Assembly: GCF_002797735.1 (NCBI RefSeq)
Contig: NZ_PGFG01000001.1
Location: forward strand, 682,001 to 746,000
Source: Thermoflavifilum aggregans
GTDB taxonomy: Bacteria; Bacteroidota; Bacteroidia; Chitinophagales; Chitinophagaceae
Reading direction: 5' to 3'
DNA: 64,000 bases
Both the position numbers and the translations under genes were made by a program. Under the pieces are notes generated by a model. That model was not told where the DNA came from, searched no databases, and worked only from the letters and a program-made list of their open reading frames with translations. Below are positions 1 to 10,638 of this stretch, in pieces (position 1 is the first letter of the stretch; each line of letters begins with the position of its first letter).

Positions 1-2072
1 CCATATCCTCGTTTTTACAACGTACCGATACTTATGCCCTTCCTAAAAAACAGCGACATTTAACCGCTCTGATAGTACGTAAATTGCTTGCCTCGTCTCC
101 ATTAGCGGTTGCTGCTACCCTCGAAACTATGCGCGACCGCTTAATTGCTATGCGCGACCAGTTGCCTCAACCCCTCGATATAGTAGAACGTCTGATAGAA
201 GAGGTAGAAATTGAAGAAGAATTACAGGATGAGCTCATGGATACATCAACACCCGAAGAAGATGATGGAGAAACTACCATAAACCAAACTACTGAAACCG
301 ACGAAAATGAGCAGATAGAACCACCTATCGACCTTCAAAAAATCAATGCAGAAATTGAAGAACTCAATCGATATGCCCAGTGGGCAAGGAATATTGGCAT
401 TGATACGAAAACTCGTGCACTCATTACTGCGCTCGACAAAGGCTTTAGCAAAATGGCCGAGATGGGGGCAGCACAAAGGGCTGTAATTTTTACTGAATCG
501 CGGCGGACACAAAGTTTTATTAAAGATTTTCTCGAAGCAAATGGTTATGCAGGCCGTGTTATCACCTTTAATGGGACTAACAGTGAACCAGAGGCCACAG
601 CTATATACGAACGCTGGCTTGAGGCAAACAAAAATAAGGGTCGTGCTACTGGCTCCCGGACAGTGGATATCCGTACTGCTATAATTGAATATTTCCGTGA
701 CCACGGCCAAATTCTCATTGCTACCGAAGCAGGTGCTGAGGGAATCAATCTTCAGTTCTGTTCCCTTGTTATCAACTACGACCTGCCATGGAACCCTCAG
801 CGAATTGAACAGCGTATTGGCCGTTGCCACCGGTATGGCCAAAAACACGATGTGGTGGTGATAAACTTTCTCAATAAAAAGAATGAAGCCGACTGCAGGG
901 TATATGAGCTCCTGGAGGAAAAGTTTAGTCTTTTCAATGGCGTATTCGGTGCTTCCGACGAGGTGCTTGGTGCGGTGGAAGCAGGGGTGGATTTTGAAAG
1001 CAGAATCTTAGATATCTATCAGCAATGCCGTACACCCGAAGAAATTGAAGCTGCTTTTGAAAAACTTCGCGATGAACTCGACGAAAAAATAAACCGAAGA
1101 ATGGTTGAGGTGCGTCAGAAACTCCTGGAACACTTCGACGAGGAGGTTCACGCCCGCTTAAAAGTAAATCTGACTGGCGCCCGTGAACAACTCAATCGTG
1201 TGGGACAAATGTTCTGGACACTCACAAAATTTGTATTACAGGATCATGCAAATTTTGACGAAAACAATTACGCTTTCGATTTAATTCAGCCACCACAGCA
1301 TAGTATTCTGCCCGGCCATTATCGTATGGTATCCCGAGGCCGTGAAACTACCGACGATGCTTTTCTTTATCGCCTTTCACATCCCCTGGGTGAGTATGTT
1401 TTAAATACAGGTAAGCAGCAACCAGTTCCCATGGCACACGTAGTTTTTGATATTACTAACAGACCTGCAAGAATAGCTCTGGTTGAAGCATGGAAAGGAA
1501 AATCGGGGTGGCTTTGTCTTCAACGTCTCATTATTGAATCATTTGAACGCGAAGAGTACCTTCTCTTCTCGGGTATCGATGATGAGGGCCATTCACTTGA
1601 CCACGAAACAATCGAAAAAATGTTCCATTGCCAAGGTAATACCCTGTCAATAAACAGCATACCACCAGCTACTGAAAAATTGCTTGCAGCCGAAGCCCAG
1701 AGGCATAAAGAGGCTACCATTAGCCGTTCGCTCGAGACCAACAACCGGCACTTTCATGATGCCCGTGAAAAACTCGAAAAATGGGCTGAAGATCGGGTGG
1801 CTGCAGCGGAAAAAGAATTGAAAGATACTAAAGAACGTATAAAACAGCTTAACCGGCAGGCACGATTGGCTACCACAACCGACGAACAGCTTACCCTGCA
1901 AAAAAAGATTCAGGAACTGGAAAAACAGAAACGTCGCATGCGACAGCGTATTTTTGAGGTTGAGGATGAAATTGAAGCCAAACGCGACGAACTTATAGCC
2001 AAACTTGAAAAACAAATGCAACAGCGCACCTCGGTAGAACCCCTTTTTACTATCCGATGGAGCGTGATTTAA
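1..2072 (+). CDS. SNF2-like helicase, C-terminal part (5' end outside the window)
   Basis: The frame is open from base 3, so the gene begins upstream and only its C-terminal part is here. The visible part holds the second RecA-like lobe: a strand reading RAVIFTESRR near base 475, a motif V region (ATEAGAEGINLQ) near 720, and a motif VI QRIGRCHRYGQ at about 810-842, which is typical of SNF2/RapA-type superfamily 2 ATPases. After it come a long helical region and a charged coiled coil (about bases 1740-2010). The stop lies 18 bp before the methyltransferase gene, so the two are probably co-transcribed. It likely acts as the DNA-translocating ATPase of a restriction-like defence module. The helicase class is clear; the role within the module is inferred from the neighbours. 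Confidence 0.85.
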   Translation, partial: ISSFLQRTDTYALPKKQRHLTALIVRKLLASSPLAVAATLETMRDRLIAMRDQLPQPLDIVERLIEEVEIEEELQDELMDTSTPEEDDGETTINQTTETDENEQIEPPIDLQKINAEIEELNRYAQWARNIGIDTKTRALITALDKGFSKMAEMGAAQRAVIFTESRRTQSFIKDFLEANGYAGRVITFNGTNSEPEATAIYERWLEANKNKGRATGSRTVDIRTAIIEYFRDHGQILIATEAGAEGINLQFCSLVINYDLPWNPQRIEQRIGRCHRYGQKHDVVVINFLNKKNEADCRVYELLEEKFSLFNGVFGASDEVLGAVEAGVDFESRILDIYQQCRTPEEIEAAFEKLRDELDEKINRRMVEVRQKLLEHFDEEVHARLKVNLTGAREQLNRVGQMFWTLTKFVLQDHANFDENNYAFDLIQPPQHSILPGHYRMVSRGRETTDDAFLYRLSHPLGEYVLNTGKQQPVPMAHVVFDITNRPARIALVEAWKGKSGWLCLQRLIIESFEREEYLLFSGIDDEGHSLDHETIEKMFHCQGNTLSINSIPPATEKLLAAEAQRHKEATISRSLETNNRHFHDAREKLEKWAEDRVAAAEKELKDTKERIKQLNRQARLATTTDEQLTLQKKIQELEKQKRRMRQRIFEVEDEIEAKRDELIAKLEKQMQQRTSVEPLFTIRWSVI

Positions 2073-2090
2073 ATAAAATAAGAATCAACA

Positions 2091-5000
2091 ATGTCACAAC
2101 AACTTGAGAAGCTTCAAAAACTGCTTGCTGAACTCTTCCAGCTCGACCAGGCAGACCTTGATTTTGGTATTTACAGAATCATGAATGCCCGGCGGGAGGA
2201 GATTACCCGTTTCCTAGAGAAAGACCTTTTGCCACAGGTAAAACAAGTTCTTGCACTTTATGAAAAGGAATCCCGAACGCAAATTGCACAAGAACTCCAG
2301 AAGGCAAAGGAACAAGCTAAAGCACTGGGTTTCGAAGAACCGGCTCAGGCACCCGTAGTGATGGAACTGCAGGAACGATACAACAAAGCCTTTGACCCCG
2401 AAGCTGCCGAAAACGAAATTTACTCCCATTTGTATAACTTTTTCCGTCGCTATTACAACGAAGGCGATTTTATCTCCCAGCGCCGCTACAAGGAAGGGGT
2501 ATATGCCATACCCTACGAAGGCGAGGAGGTAAAACTCTACTGGGCAAATCACGACCAGTATTACATAAAAACGAGCGAGTACCTGCGCAATTACGCTTTT
2601 AAACTCCCCTCGGGCAGGCGGGTGCACTTTAAGCTGATTGATGCCGACACCGAGAAAGACAACAACCGCGCCCTAAATGGCAACGAACGCAGGTTTGTAT
2701 ATAAAGGGTTAATCACTGACAATGCTGAAAACAACGGGGATATTGTTTTTCAGTTTGAATTCCGTGCGGTAGAGGATAAAAAGAAACAGGCTGAACTCAA
2801 TGACCAGGCCATACAACGCATGCGAACCGATATTTCAATTTTACCCATTAACCTGCAGGCTGAGCTCCTACGACCCGCTCCTACCGAGAAAAACCCAAAC
2901 CGCACCCTCCTGGAAAAACACCTGAACGACTTTACAGCCCGCAATACTTTCGACTATTTTATCCACAAGGACTTAGGTGGTTTCCTGCGCCGTGAGCTCG
3001 ACTTTTACATCAAAAACGAGGTCATGTTTTTAGATGATATTGAAAACGAAACCGCTCCCCGGGTGGAACAGTATCTGGCAAAAATTAAAGCCATACGCCG
3101 CATTGCCCACAAGATTATTGATTTTCTGGCGCAGATTGAGAATTATCAGAAAAAGCTGTGGCTCAAGAAAAAGTTTGTGGTGGAAACCCACTACTGCATA
3201 ACCATTGATCGCATTTTAAAAATTGACGACGCCGACACGCGCAACTATCTGCTCCACCAAATAGCCAGTAATGATGCCCAGCGCGAGGAGTGGGTGCGGC
3301 TTTTTGCTATTGATGAAATCAAAGGTGACCTTTTAACGCCCGGTTACAGCATACCACTCACACCAGAATTTCTTAGGGCACATCCCACCCTGGTGGTGGA
3401 TACCCGCCATTTCGACGAAGCCTTTAAAGTCCGCCTGCTGGCGGCAATATCAGATATTGACGATGAAACCGATGGGCTGCTCATCCATAGCGAAAACTTT
3501 CAAGCGCTGAATTTGTTGCAAGAGCGGTATAGGGAGCAGGTGAAGTGCATATACATCGATCCGCCGTATAATACGGGGAGTGACGAGTTCATCTATCGGG
3601 ACGATTATCAGCACTCCTCTTGGCTTTCGATGCTGCGCGATCGCCTGGCCCTAAGCCGAGAGTGGATGCGGGAGGAGGGTGTAATCTTCGTAAGTGTTGA
3701 TGACAATGAGCAGTATCGGCTTGAGTATATTGGCGAGAATGTTTTTGGCCACCAGAACAAAATTGCTACAGTTATATGGCACAACAGTTCTCGTTCTAGT
3801 GGGAAGCAAATTAGCACAGTGCACGAGTACATCGTAGCTTTTGCCCGCAACTCTACGGCATTTCCTGAATGGAAGGCACCGCGAGAAGGCTTAGAAGACA
3901 TAATCAAGAGGGTCCGTTCTCTTTGGCAAGAGGGTAGCCATGAAGATGCTTATAAAGCGCTGAACGAGTTTATTGAGGGAAAGGCACGTGGGAGCGTAGA
4001 CGAGTTTCGATATTTGAGCAATTACAGAAATATCGACGAGCAAGGCCGCATTTTTTACGCTATTGATTTGAGTGGAGACGGGCCTGGAGAGCTACGATAC
4101 TTCAAAGACAAAGGAATATGGCTTGAACCTCCACCAGGGCGTCATTGGATGAGCCAAGAGTATATTGATGAACTATATAAACAGCAGAGAATAGTTTGGC
4201 GCGGTGAGAGGCCATACAGAGTAGTCTATTTGGATGAAGCATTTGAGAACCCCCAAGGGATTATACGAATCCCGACCCGTTCAGGGCGACATGAGCAGGA
4301 GCATATATTTGGTGACGAGGTTTTCGAAAAACCTAAACCCACCGCCCTTCTTATCCGTCTTCTCAAGATATCCATAACCACCAATGGCACCATCCTCGAC
4401 TTCTTCGCCGGCTCGGGCACCACAGGCCACGCAGTCATCAACCTCAACCGCGAGGATGGCGGGCAGCGTAAGTTTATACTGGTAGAGATGGGCGAATACT
4501 TCAACACCGTGCTGCTGCCGCGCATCAAAAAGGTGATTTTTACCCCCGAGTGGAAGGATGGTAAACCCAAGCGCATGGCTACGAAGGAGGAAGTAGAGCG
4601 AAGCCCGCGTATCCTTAAAATTCTCCGCCTCGAATCGTACGAGGATACCCTCAACAACCTGGAACTCAAACGCACTCAGGTGCAGCAGGGAGTGCTTGAC
4701 CTTAATAAGGACTTCTACGAGGATTACATGCTCCGCTACATGCTCGATGTGGAAAGCCGGGGCAGTGCCTCGCTGCTCAATATTGATTATTTTGTTGATC
4801 CCTTTAGCTACAAGCTCAATATTGCCACCGGGACAGTGGGCGAAACAAAGCCCGTGGTGGTTGATCTAGTCGAAACATTCAACTACCTGATTGGCTTGCG
4901 CGTCAAAACTATCGATCATATTGCAGGTGTGCGGGTGGTTACCGGGCTTAATCCGCAGGGTGAACAGGTGCTCATCCTGTGGCGCAACCTCAAGGAAATG

Positions 5001-5186
5001 AATAACGATAAGCTGGATAAGTGGTTTACAAAGCAGGGCTACAACACCCGCGATCAGGAATACGACATTATTTACGTGAATGGTGATAACAACTTGGAGA
5101 ACCTCCGCAAGGCCGATCAGACGTGGAAAGTACGAATGATAGAGGAAGAATTCAAACGGCTGATGTTTGATGTAAAGGATGTGTAA
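2091..5186 (+). CDS. Site-specific DNA adenine methyltransferase (type III Mod-like, large)
   Basis: 1031 aa, much longer than a usual type III Mod subunit. Catalytic motif IV DPPYNTG starts at residue 490 and motif I FAGSGTTG at about 772, so motif IV precedes motif I as in beta-class N6-adenine methyltransferases. The stretch between them would hold the target recognition domain. The N-terminal 480 residues are a mostly helical extension of unknown role. The enzyme should methylate a specific adenine and mark host DNA as self. It lies between a SNF2-like helicase and a Res-like helicase-nuclease on the same strand, which supports a restriction or anti-phage role. Methyltransferase chemistry is certain from the motifs; target site and exact system type cannot be read from the sequence. 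Confidence 0.9.
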   Translation: MSQQLEKLQKLLAELFQLDQADLDFGIYRIMNARREEITRFLEKDLLPQVKQVLALYEKESRTQIAQELQKAKEQAKALGFEEPAQAPVVMELQERYNKAFDPEAAENEIYSHLYNFFRRYYNEGDFISQRRYKEGVYAIPYEGEEVKLYWANHDQYYIKTSEYLRNYAFKLPSGRRVHFKLIDADTEKDNNRALNGNERRFVYKGLITDNAENNGDIVFQFEFRAVEDKKKQAELNDQAIQRMRTDISILPINLQAELLRPAPTEKNPNRTLLEKHLNDFTARNTFDYFIHKDLGGFLRRELDFYIKNEVMFLDDIENETAPRVEQYLAKIKAIRRIAHKIIDFLAQIENYQKKLWLKKKFVVETHYCITIDRILKIDDADTRNYLLHQIASNDAQREEWVRLFAIDEIKGDLLTPGYSIPLTPEFLRAHPTLVVDTRHFDEAFKVRLLAAISDIDDETDGLLIHSENFQALNLLQERYREQVKCIYIDPPYNTGSDEFIYRDDYQHSSWLSMLRDRLALSREWMREEGVIFVSVDDNEQYRLEYIGENVFGHQNKIATVIWHNSSRSSGKQISTVHEYIVAFARNSTAFPEWKAPREGLEDIIKRVRSLWQEGSHEDAYKALNEFIEGKARGSVDEFRYLSNYRNIDEQGRIFYAIDLSGDGPGELRYFKDKGIWLEPPPGRHWMSQEYIDELYKQQRIVWRGERPYRVVYLDEAFENPQGIIRIPTRSGRHEQEHIFGDEVFEKPKPTALLIRLLKISITTNGTILDFFAGSGTTGHAVINLNREDGGQRKFILVEMGEYFNTVLLPRIKKVIFTPEWKDGKPKRMATKEEVERSPRILKILRLESYEDTLNNLELKRTQVQQGVLDLNKDFYEDYMLRYMLDVESRGSASLLNIDYFVDPFSYKLNIATGTVGETKPVVVDLVETFNYLIGLRVKTIDHIAGVRVVTGLNPQGEQVLILWRNLKEMNNDKLDKWFTKQGYNTRDQEYDIIYVNGDNNLENLRKADQTWKVRMIEEEFKRLMFDVKDV

Positions 5187-5305
5187 TTAAGAATATTTAC
5201 AATGATCTTGCGACAATTTTGCGACACGGCTTGCAACATTCTTGCGCAAAAACTTGCTACATCAAAAAAAATTTCAAAAATTATAAACAAGATGTATTTC
5301 ATTTT

Positions 5306-8300
5306 ATGAGTAACCCAAAAAACAGGAAAAACAGAGCAAATCAATCCGTTGCAAAGCCTTTGCGCTTTGAACAACGATTGGTTTTACTTCAGTGGATGCT
5401 TGGGCTTTTGGGAGTAACGAGTTTTGAGCAGCTTGCAGCGAATCTGCGTGCTCCCGAACTGGAGGGTTTTGACGAAAACAACGTGAGCCGTTTTCACCAT
5501 CAACTGCGTTTGCTTTTTGATAGGCCCGACCTGCCAAACGATATGCTATTAGCCTACGATCAAAATATTGTCCGTCACTGGCGAAAAATCGTTGAGAAGC
5601 GAAACAGGGGTGGTGCTTTGCTTTACCCAAAGTATTTTCAATACCTTGCCCTGCTTTTTACCGAAATATACCTTGACCGTTATTTCAGCAACCCCGAAAA
5701 TTTACTTGCCCAGCTAAACGAGTATGTAGAAAAATTCAACGAGCAAGCGCCCGAAGCAAGTCAGATTAACCCATACCAAATTGACGATCTGAACAAGCTG
5801 GCCTTTTGGATGGCTACCGGAAGTGGCAAAACATTGCTCATGCACATTCATATTCTGCAGTATTTGCATTACAGAGAGCTTCATGGCGGAAAACCCATCA
5901 ATCGCATTATATTGCTCACTCCCAACGAGGGATTATCGTACCAGCATTTAGAAGAATTTCAGCTTTCGGGGATAGATGCCGAGCTTTTTTCAAAAGAAGG
6001 TCGTGGAGTGTTTGCAGGTAACTCAGTGGAAATTATTGACATTCACAAGCTGCGCGATGTGATGGGTGAAAAAACCGTGGCTGTCGAAGCTTTTGAAGGT
6101 AATAACCTGGTATTGGTTGATGAAGGTCACAGGGGTACAAGCAGTGCTGAAACGGGAGCCTGGATGCAAAAGCGCAACCAGCTTTGCGAGCAAGGTTTTT
6201 CCTTCGAATATTCGGCCACTTTTGGTCAGGCCATGAAAGCCAGTGGAAACCGTGAGCTGGAGCAAATCTATGCCCGCTGTATCCTCTTCGATTACTCGTA
6301 TAAATATTTTTACAACGATGGCTATGGCAAAGACTATCGTATTCTCAACCTTACCGACGATTCGGATGAAACGGTAAGACGGAGATATATTACTGCCTGT
6401 TTGCTATCGTTTTATCAGCAGCTAAAGCTCTATAGTGAGCATAAAAGTAGCTTTAAGCCTTTTTTAATCGAACGTCCCTTATGGATTTTTGTGGGGGGTA
6501 GTGTAAATGCGGTGCGTTCGGAAAACAAACGCAAAGTATCGGATGTGGTGGATATTTTACTGTTACTGGCCGAATTTGTACAGGATCGGGCTGGCAGTGA
6601 ATCGGATATAAATAAGCTTCTGTCGGGTACTTCGGGCTTGCTCGATGCACAGGGGCGGGATATTTTTGCCGGTAGCTATCAATACCTTGTTAAGACTGGA
6701 CTTTCAGCGCAGCAAGCCTACGATGATATTCTGCGGGTTATTTTTAACGCATCTTCTCCGGCAGCATTACATGTGGAAAACCTGAAAGGAACCGATGGTG
6801 AGGTGGCTCTCAGATTAGGCGAAAACGAGGCTTTTGGAGTTATTAATGTGGGCGACGCATCTTCGCTATGCAAGTTGTGTGAGGAACATAAACAATTAGT
6901 GGTTATAGAGAAGGAATTTTCGGATTCCTTATTTCGCAACCTGAACAATGATACTTCATCGATTCATATCCTTATTGGTTCCAAAAAATTTACCGAGGGT
7001 TGGTCGAGCTGGCGTGTAAGTACCATGGGGCTTATGAACATTGGTCGCAATGAAGGGCCGCAGATTATTCAGCTCTTTGGCCGAGGGGTTAGGTTAAAGG
7101 GAAAAGATTTTTCGCTCAAACGCAGCCGCAGGCTCGAAGGTCATACTGCTCCCCGGTACATCGAAACACTCGAAACGCTAAACATTTTCGGCATAAGGGC
7201 CGACTACATGCGACAGTTCAAGGAATATTTAGAAGAAGAAGGGTTACCCACTAACGAGGACCGAATTGAATTTGTGCTTCCTGTTATCAAAAACCTTGGG
7301 AATAAAAAGCTCAAAATAATAAGGTTAAAAGAAGGTGTTGATTTTAAGAAAAATGGAGAAAAAATTACGTTGGATAGGCCCTCGGAATACTTTAAAAAAT
7401 ATCCTGTGGTAGTGGACTGGTATCCGAAATTACAGGCCATGGCAAGCGGTGCGGGTCAAACTAAGGCCGTTACAGCTGAAAAGAATATGGCAACTTTCTC
7501 GGAAAAGCATGTGTCGTTCCTCAATTTTGAAGAACTGTACTTTGAGCTTCAGCAGTTTAAAAATGAGCGCAATTGGTATAACCTCTCCATTCCGCGCGAT
7601 ATCCTGCCCGCCTTGTTGTTAGAAAGTTTTTGGTATGAGCTTTATATCCCCAACGAAGTGATGGAATTTCGTTCGTTTGATCAGGTGAAGCGCTGGCAGG
7701 AAATTGCAACCGTGCTGCTTAAAAAGTATATCGACCGCTTTTATAAATTGAGGAAACAAGAATATGAGCAGAAGTTTTTAGAATATCAGGAACTTTCGGA
7801 GGACGATCCTAATTTCATAGAGGAGTACTATTTGCTCATTGAAAAATCGCGCGAGGATATTGTGCAAAAGCTTCAGGAAATTAAAGAATTGATAACAGCT
7901 GGTAAACTCAAGGAGGCAGAGTTTTCCCGGCTTGCATTTGAACAGGATTCCATCCGTACCATTGCATTTGCGGGTCATCTGTACCAGCCACTTGTGTACG
8001 TTAACAGTGACCTGATCGAAATTAAGCCTGTGGTATTGGAAAATCAGGGTGAGCGTGACTTTGTGCTGGATCTTCAGAAGTTTTGCGATTCTCCGGAAGG
8101 CAAGAATTTACTCAAAGGTAAGCAACTCTACTTGCTTCGCAACCTGAGCAGAGGCCGTGGTATCGGTTTTTTTGAAGCTGGCAATTTTTACCCTGATTTT
8201 ATTCTTTGGCTTCTTATTGACGACAAACAATACGTAAATTTTATTGATCCCAAGGGGTTAAGAAATCTGGAAGGCCTGGAGGATCCGAAAATCAGGTTTC

Positions 8301-8518
8301 ACAAAACAATTAAGGATCTGGAAAACCTGCTTAATGATCCTAATGTGATTTTGAATTCCTTCATTATCTCCGGTACACATGCGTCTGAGATTGCCTGGTG
8401 GAGTGGAGGCATGGGAAAAGAAGAGTTTGAAAAACACAATGTTCTCTTTCAGCTCGATGATAGGGAGGAATACATTAAAAAGCTTTTAATGAAGTGTTGT
8501 TCTAAAATTGGTTCATAA
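5306..8518 (+). CDS. Type III restriction enzyme Res-like DEAD/DEAH helicase-nuclease
   Basis: 1070 aa from ATG 5306; an in-frame TTG at 5219 would add 29 Cys/Lys-rich residues that look like leader, so 5306 is preferred. Walker A ATGSGKT has its GSGKT at residues 172-176 and the Walker B/motif II DEGH lies at 272-275, as in superfamily 2 restriction helicases. Near the C-terminus, PD at 963-964 followed by DPK at 981-983 fits a PD-(D/E)xK nuclease core. It should be the cleavage subunit of the module with the upstream methyltransferase and helicase. A 119-bp AT-rich gap separates it from the methyltransferase. The whole module is AT-richer than the genes after it, which suggests horizontal acquisition. 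Confidence 0.87.
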   Translation: MSNPKNRKNRANQSVAKPLRFEQRLVLLQWMLGLLGVTSFEQLAANLRAPELEGFDENNVSRFHHQLRLLFDRPDLPNDMLLAYDQNIVRHWRKIVEKRNRGGALLYPKYFQYLALLFTEIYLDRYFSNPENLLAQLNEYVEKFNEQAPEASQINPYQIDDLNKLAFWMATGSGKTLLMHIHILQYLHYRELHGGKPINRIILLTPNEGLSYQHLEEFQLSGIDAELFSKEGRGVFAGNSVEIIDIHKLRDVMGEKTVAVEAFEGNNLVLVDEGHRGTSSAETGAWMQKRNQLCEQGFSFEYSATFGQAMKASGNRELEQIYARCILFDYSYKYFYNDGYGKDYRILNLTDDSDETVRRRYITACLLSFYQQLKLYSEHKSSFKPFLIERPLWIFVGGSVNAVRSENKRKVSDVVDILLLLAEFVQDRAGSESDINKLLSGTSGLLDAQGRDIFAGSYQYLVKTGLSAQQAYDDILRVIFNASSPAALHVENLKGTDGEVALRLGENEAFGVINVGDASSLCKLCEEHKQLVVIEKEFSDSLFRNLNNDTSSIHILIGSKKFTEGWSSWRVSTMGLMNIGRNEGPQIIQLFGRGVRLKGKDFSLKRSRRLEGHTAPRYIETLETLNIFGIRADYMRQFKEYLEEEGLPTNEDRIEFVLPVIKNLGNKKLKIIRLKEGVDFKKNGEKITLDRPSEYFKKYPVVVDWYPKLQAMASGAGQTKAVTAEKNMATFSEKHVSFLNFEELYFELQQFKNERNWYNLSIPRDILPALLLESFWYELYIPNEVMEFRSFDQVKRWQEIATVLLKKYIDRFYKLRKQEYEQKFLEYQELSEDDPNFIEEYYLLIEKSREDIVQKLQEIKELITAGKLKEAEFSRLAFEQDSIRTIAFAGHLYQPLVYVNSDLIEIKPVVLENQGERDFVLDLQKFCDSPEGKNLLKGKQLYLLRNLSRGRGIGFFEAGNFYPDFILWLLIDDKQYVNFIDPKGLRNLEGLEDPKIRFHKTIKDLENLLNDPNVILNSFIISGTHASEIAWWSGGMGKEEFEKHNVLFQLDDREEYIKKLLMKCCSKIGS

Positions 8519-8626
8519 AAAACTTATAGCCTCAGTCATATTTTCGGTATTGTAACTCCACAGGTATTAATGTTCGGTCGAATCACGGCTTTCCTTACTA
8601 CCATGCTCTCCAATGATACGGAATGA

Positions 8627-8686
8627 TTCAAACAGTTCAGCGAGAATGCAAACTTCCGCCAAGGGCTGGAGCGAACTGTTTTTGAA
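8627..8686. repeat. Interrupted inverted repeat, possible weak terminator
   Basis: Arms AAACAGTTC and GAACTGTTT are separated by about 34 bases; the right arm runs into TTTTTGAA. On the plus strand this could form a long-loop hairpin followed by a short T tract. It lies more than 100 bp past the Res-like gene, so a terminator role is uncertain. Confidence 0.3.
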
Positions 8687-8793
8687 ATGACTTATTTCCG
8701 GCAGCGTCCCGGAGCCTGATTTTTTGCTTGCCCCTTCATCCGCAAAATGAGCCGCTGATCAAAAATGCACTCCCTTCGAAAGTGTGAATCCTG

Positions 8794-8801
8794 TACTTTT
8801 G
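8794..8801 (+). promoter_or_regulatory. -7 promoter box TACTTTTG before the histidine kinase
   Basis: Matches the Bacteroidota primary sigma -7 consensus TAnnTTTG. It ends 13 bases before the ATG at 8815, so transcripts would have a very short leader. No clear TTG was seen at the usual -33 spacing. Confidence 0.45.
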
Positions 8802-8814
8802 AAAGGAAAAGATC

Positions 8815-9888
8815 ATGATCGGGAGGGCGCGGACATATTACTGGTGGTGCCAGATCGGTGGCTGGATGGCTTTCTGGATGTTCAGCACCCTGGTGAGTTA
8901 CATGTACAACCAGCACGTTACCCTGCAGTCGCTGATTGACCGCACGGTATTCGTTGTCGCCGGGATAGCCGTCACCCATGCCTTCCGGCATTTCATCCTC
9001 CGCTGGCAATGGCTGCAGATCCGCCTGGATCGCCTCATCTGGCGCATGCTGCTGGGCGTGATAGTGTCCAGCCTGCTGATTACGGCCATCGTGGATGCCT
9101 ACAAATACGTCTTCCACCTGATGACGCCCCAGGAAAAATCGTTCGAATTTGGCCGTTTCTTCAGCATTTTCATCATCATCCTCATCTGGTCGCTCATTTA
9201 TATCCTGTGGCATTATGTGGAAAAAGAGCGCCGCTATCAGCTGGATCGCCTCCGCCTGGAATCCATGGTCAAGGAATTGCAGCTGAAAACCATTAAGTCG
9301 CAGCTCAATCCGCATTTTATTTTCAATGCCCTGAACAGCATCCGGGCGCTGATCGAAGAAAATCCTGGGCGGGCGCGCGAAGCCGTCACCGAACTTTCCA
9401 ACATCCTGCGCAACTCCATGCAGGCCGAAAAGGTGGAAACCGTTTCCCTGGAAAACGAGATTACCATGGTGCGCGACTACCTGGCGCTGGAATCCATCCG
9501 GTTTGAAGAACGGCTGCAGGTGCATGTGGATGTGGATCCGGCTACGTTTCCCCTGCCCGTACCTCCGCTGATGCTGCAAACCCTGGTGGAAAATGCAGTG
9601 AAACATGGCATTTCCCGGGCTGTGCAGGGCGGGCGTGTGGAAATCATTTCCCGGATTGACGGTGATTTTCATGAAATCGTGGTTCGCAACACGGGACAAT
9701 TGTCCGACTCTTTCTCGGCTCATGGCTTTGGTTTGCAGAGCACCCGGCAGCGCCTGGAAATTTTGTTCGGCCAGCGGGCAGGTTTTCAGATCGAAAATAT
9801 TGCCGACAACCAGGTGGAAGCCCGTGTGCGAATTCCTTTGATGCAGGAAACTTCTTATTCTTCGGTACATAAATCCTTTTCGATATGA
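8815..9888 (+). CDS. LytS/YehU-type sensor histidine kinase
   Basis: 357 aa. Four predicted membrane segments (about residues 13-33, 44-62, 77-95 and 115-133) are followed by a short coiled coil and a His_kinase domain whose phosphoacceptor H167 sits in QLNPHFIFNALNSI, the hallmark of this family. The HATPase domain follows, with an N box at LVENAVKHGI near residue 265. It should phosphorylate the LytTR regulator encoded next, with which it overlaps by 4 bp (ATGA). There is no recognisable extracellular ligand domain, so the signal is probably sensed in the membrane. Family assignment is firm; the regulated genes are unknown. Confidence 0.93.
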   Translation: MIGRARTYYWWCQIGGWMAFWMFSTLVSYMYNQHVTLQSLIDRTVFVVAGIAVTHAFRHFILRWQWLQIRLDRLIWRMLLGVIVSSLLITAIVDAYKYVFHLMTPQEKSFEFGRFFSIFIIILIWSLIYILWHYVEKERRYQLDRLRLESMVKELQLKTIKSQLNPHFIFNALNSIRALIEENPGRAREAVTELSNILRNSMQAEKVETVSLENEITMVRDYLALESIRFEERLQVHVDVDPATFPLPVPPLMLQTLVENAVKHGISRAVQGGRVEIISRIDGDFHEIVVRNTGQLSDSFSAHGFGLQSTRQRLEILFGQRAGFQIENIADNQVEARVRIPLMQETSYSSVHKSFSI

Positions 9889-10619
9889 TCAGCCATCTTA
9901 CCCGGGCTTTGATTATTGACGATGAACGGCTGGCGCGCAATGAGCTCAGGCGCCTGCTGAAAGAGTTTCCCGATATCCAGATCGTGGGTGAAGCATCCAA
10001 TGCCCAGGAAGGCCTGGAGCAGATTGAGAGTCTGGAGCCCGACCTGCTGTTTCTGGACATCCAGATGCCCGACAAAACCGGCTTTGAACTGCTGGAGATG
10101 CTCGATAGGGTGCCGGCTGTGATCTTCACTACAGCCTACGATGAATATGCCCTGAAAGCTTTTGAGTTCAACGCACTGGATTACCTGATGAAGCCCATTG
10201 AGCCGCGGCGCCTGGCCGATGCGCTGCATAAGCTGCGCCAGCAGGAGGAAAAGGAAAAACAGCAGCTGCTGGGGCGGGGCGTACTTTCGGAAAATGATCA
10301 GGTGTTTGTGAAAGATGGCGAACGCTGCTGGTTCGTGAAGCTGCACGACATCCGCCTGTTTGAAAGTGCAGGCAATTATGCACGGGTTTATTTCGGCACC
10401 AACAAACCGCTCATCCTCAAATCCCTCAATGCCCTGGAGGAAAGGCTCGATCCGCGGGTTTTCTTCCGCGCCAACCGCAAGCATATTGTGAACCTGCGGC
10501 ATATTGAAAAAATTGATCCTTACTTCAACGGCGGGTTGCTGCTGGAAATGCGGGGCGGGGAAAAAATTGAAGTATCGCGCCGTCAGGCGGTGAAGTTCAA
10601 GGAAATGATGAGCCTTTGA
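9885..10619 (+). CDS. LytR/AlgR-type response regulator (REC + LytTR)
   Basis: 244 aa. An N-terminal receiver domain has the acidic pair at D12-D13, phosphoacceptor D58 in FLDIQMPD, and a later K in MKPIEP. The C-terminal LytTR DNA-binding domain covers about residues 140-240 (for example NYARVYF and FFRANRKHIVNL). It is translationally coupled to the upstream kinase by a 4-bp overlap, so the two form a cognate pair. The gene ends just before the convergent GGGP synthase gene. Its targets are unknown; LytTR regulators bind pairs of short direct repeats in promoters. Confidence 0.94.
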   Translation: MISHLTRALIIDDERLARNELRRLLKEFPDIQIVGEASNAQEGLEQIESLEPDLLFLDIQMPDKTGFELLEMLDRVPAVIFTTAYDEYALKAFEFNALDYLMKPIEPRRLADALHKLRQQEEKEKQQLLGRGVLSENDQVFVKDGERCWFVKLHDIRLFESAGNYARVYFGTNKPLILKSLNALEERLDPRVFFRANRKHIVNLRHIEKIDPYFNGGLLLEMRGGEKIEVSRRQAVKFKEMMSL

Positions 10620-10638
10620 ACGGCTCATTTCACCCGGC

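Larger units (their letters stand above)
8519..8814. other. Intergenic region between the defence module and lytS-like gene
   Basis: 296 bp without a convincing gene. It contains an interrupted inverted repeat (8627-8638 with 8673-8686) and ends in a Bacteroidota-type -7 box just before the histidine kinase start. Confidence 0.6.

Noticed and set aside
246-848. 200-codon minus-strand frame opposite the SNF2 helicase
   Set aside because: Overlaps a gene with clear helicase motifs and shows no family signal.
8692-9870. Long minus-strand open frame opposite the LytS-type kinase gene
   Set aside because: Low-complexity His/Gln-rich translation, fully antisense to a gene with clear kinase motifs; a by-product of GC-rich codon use.
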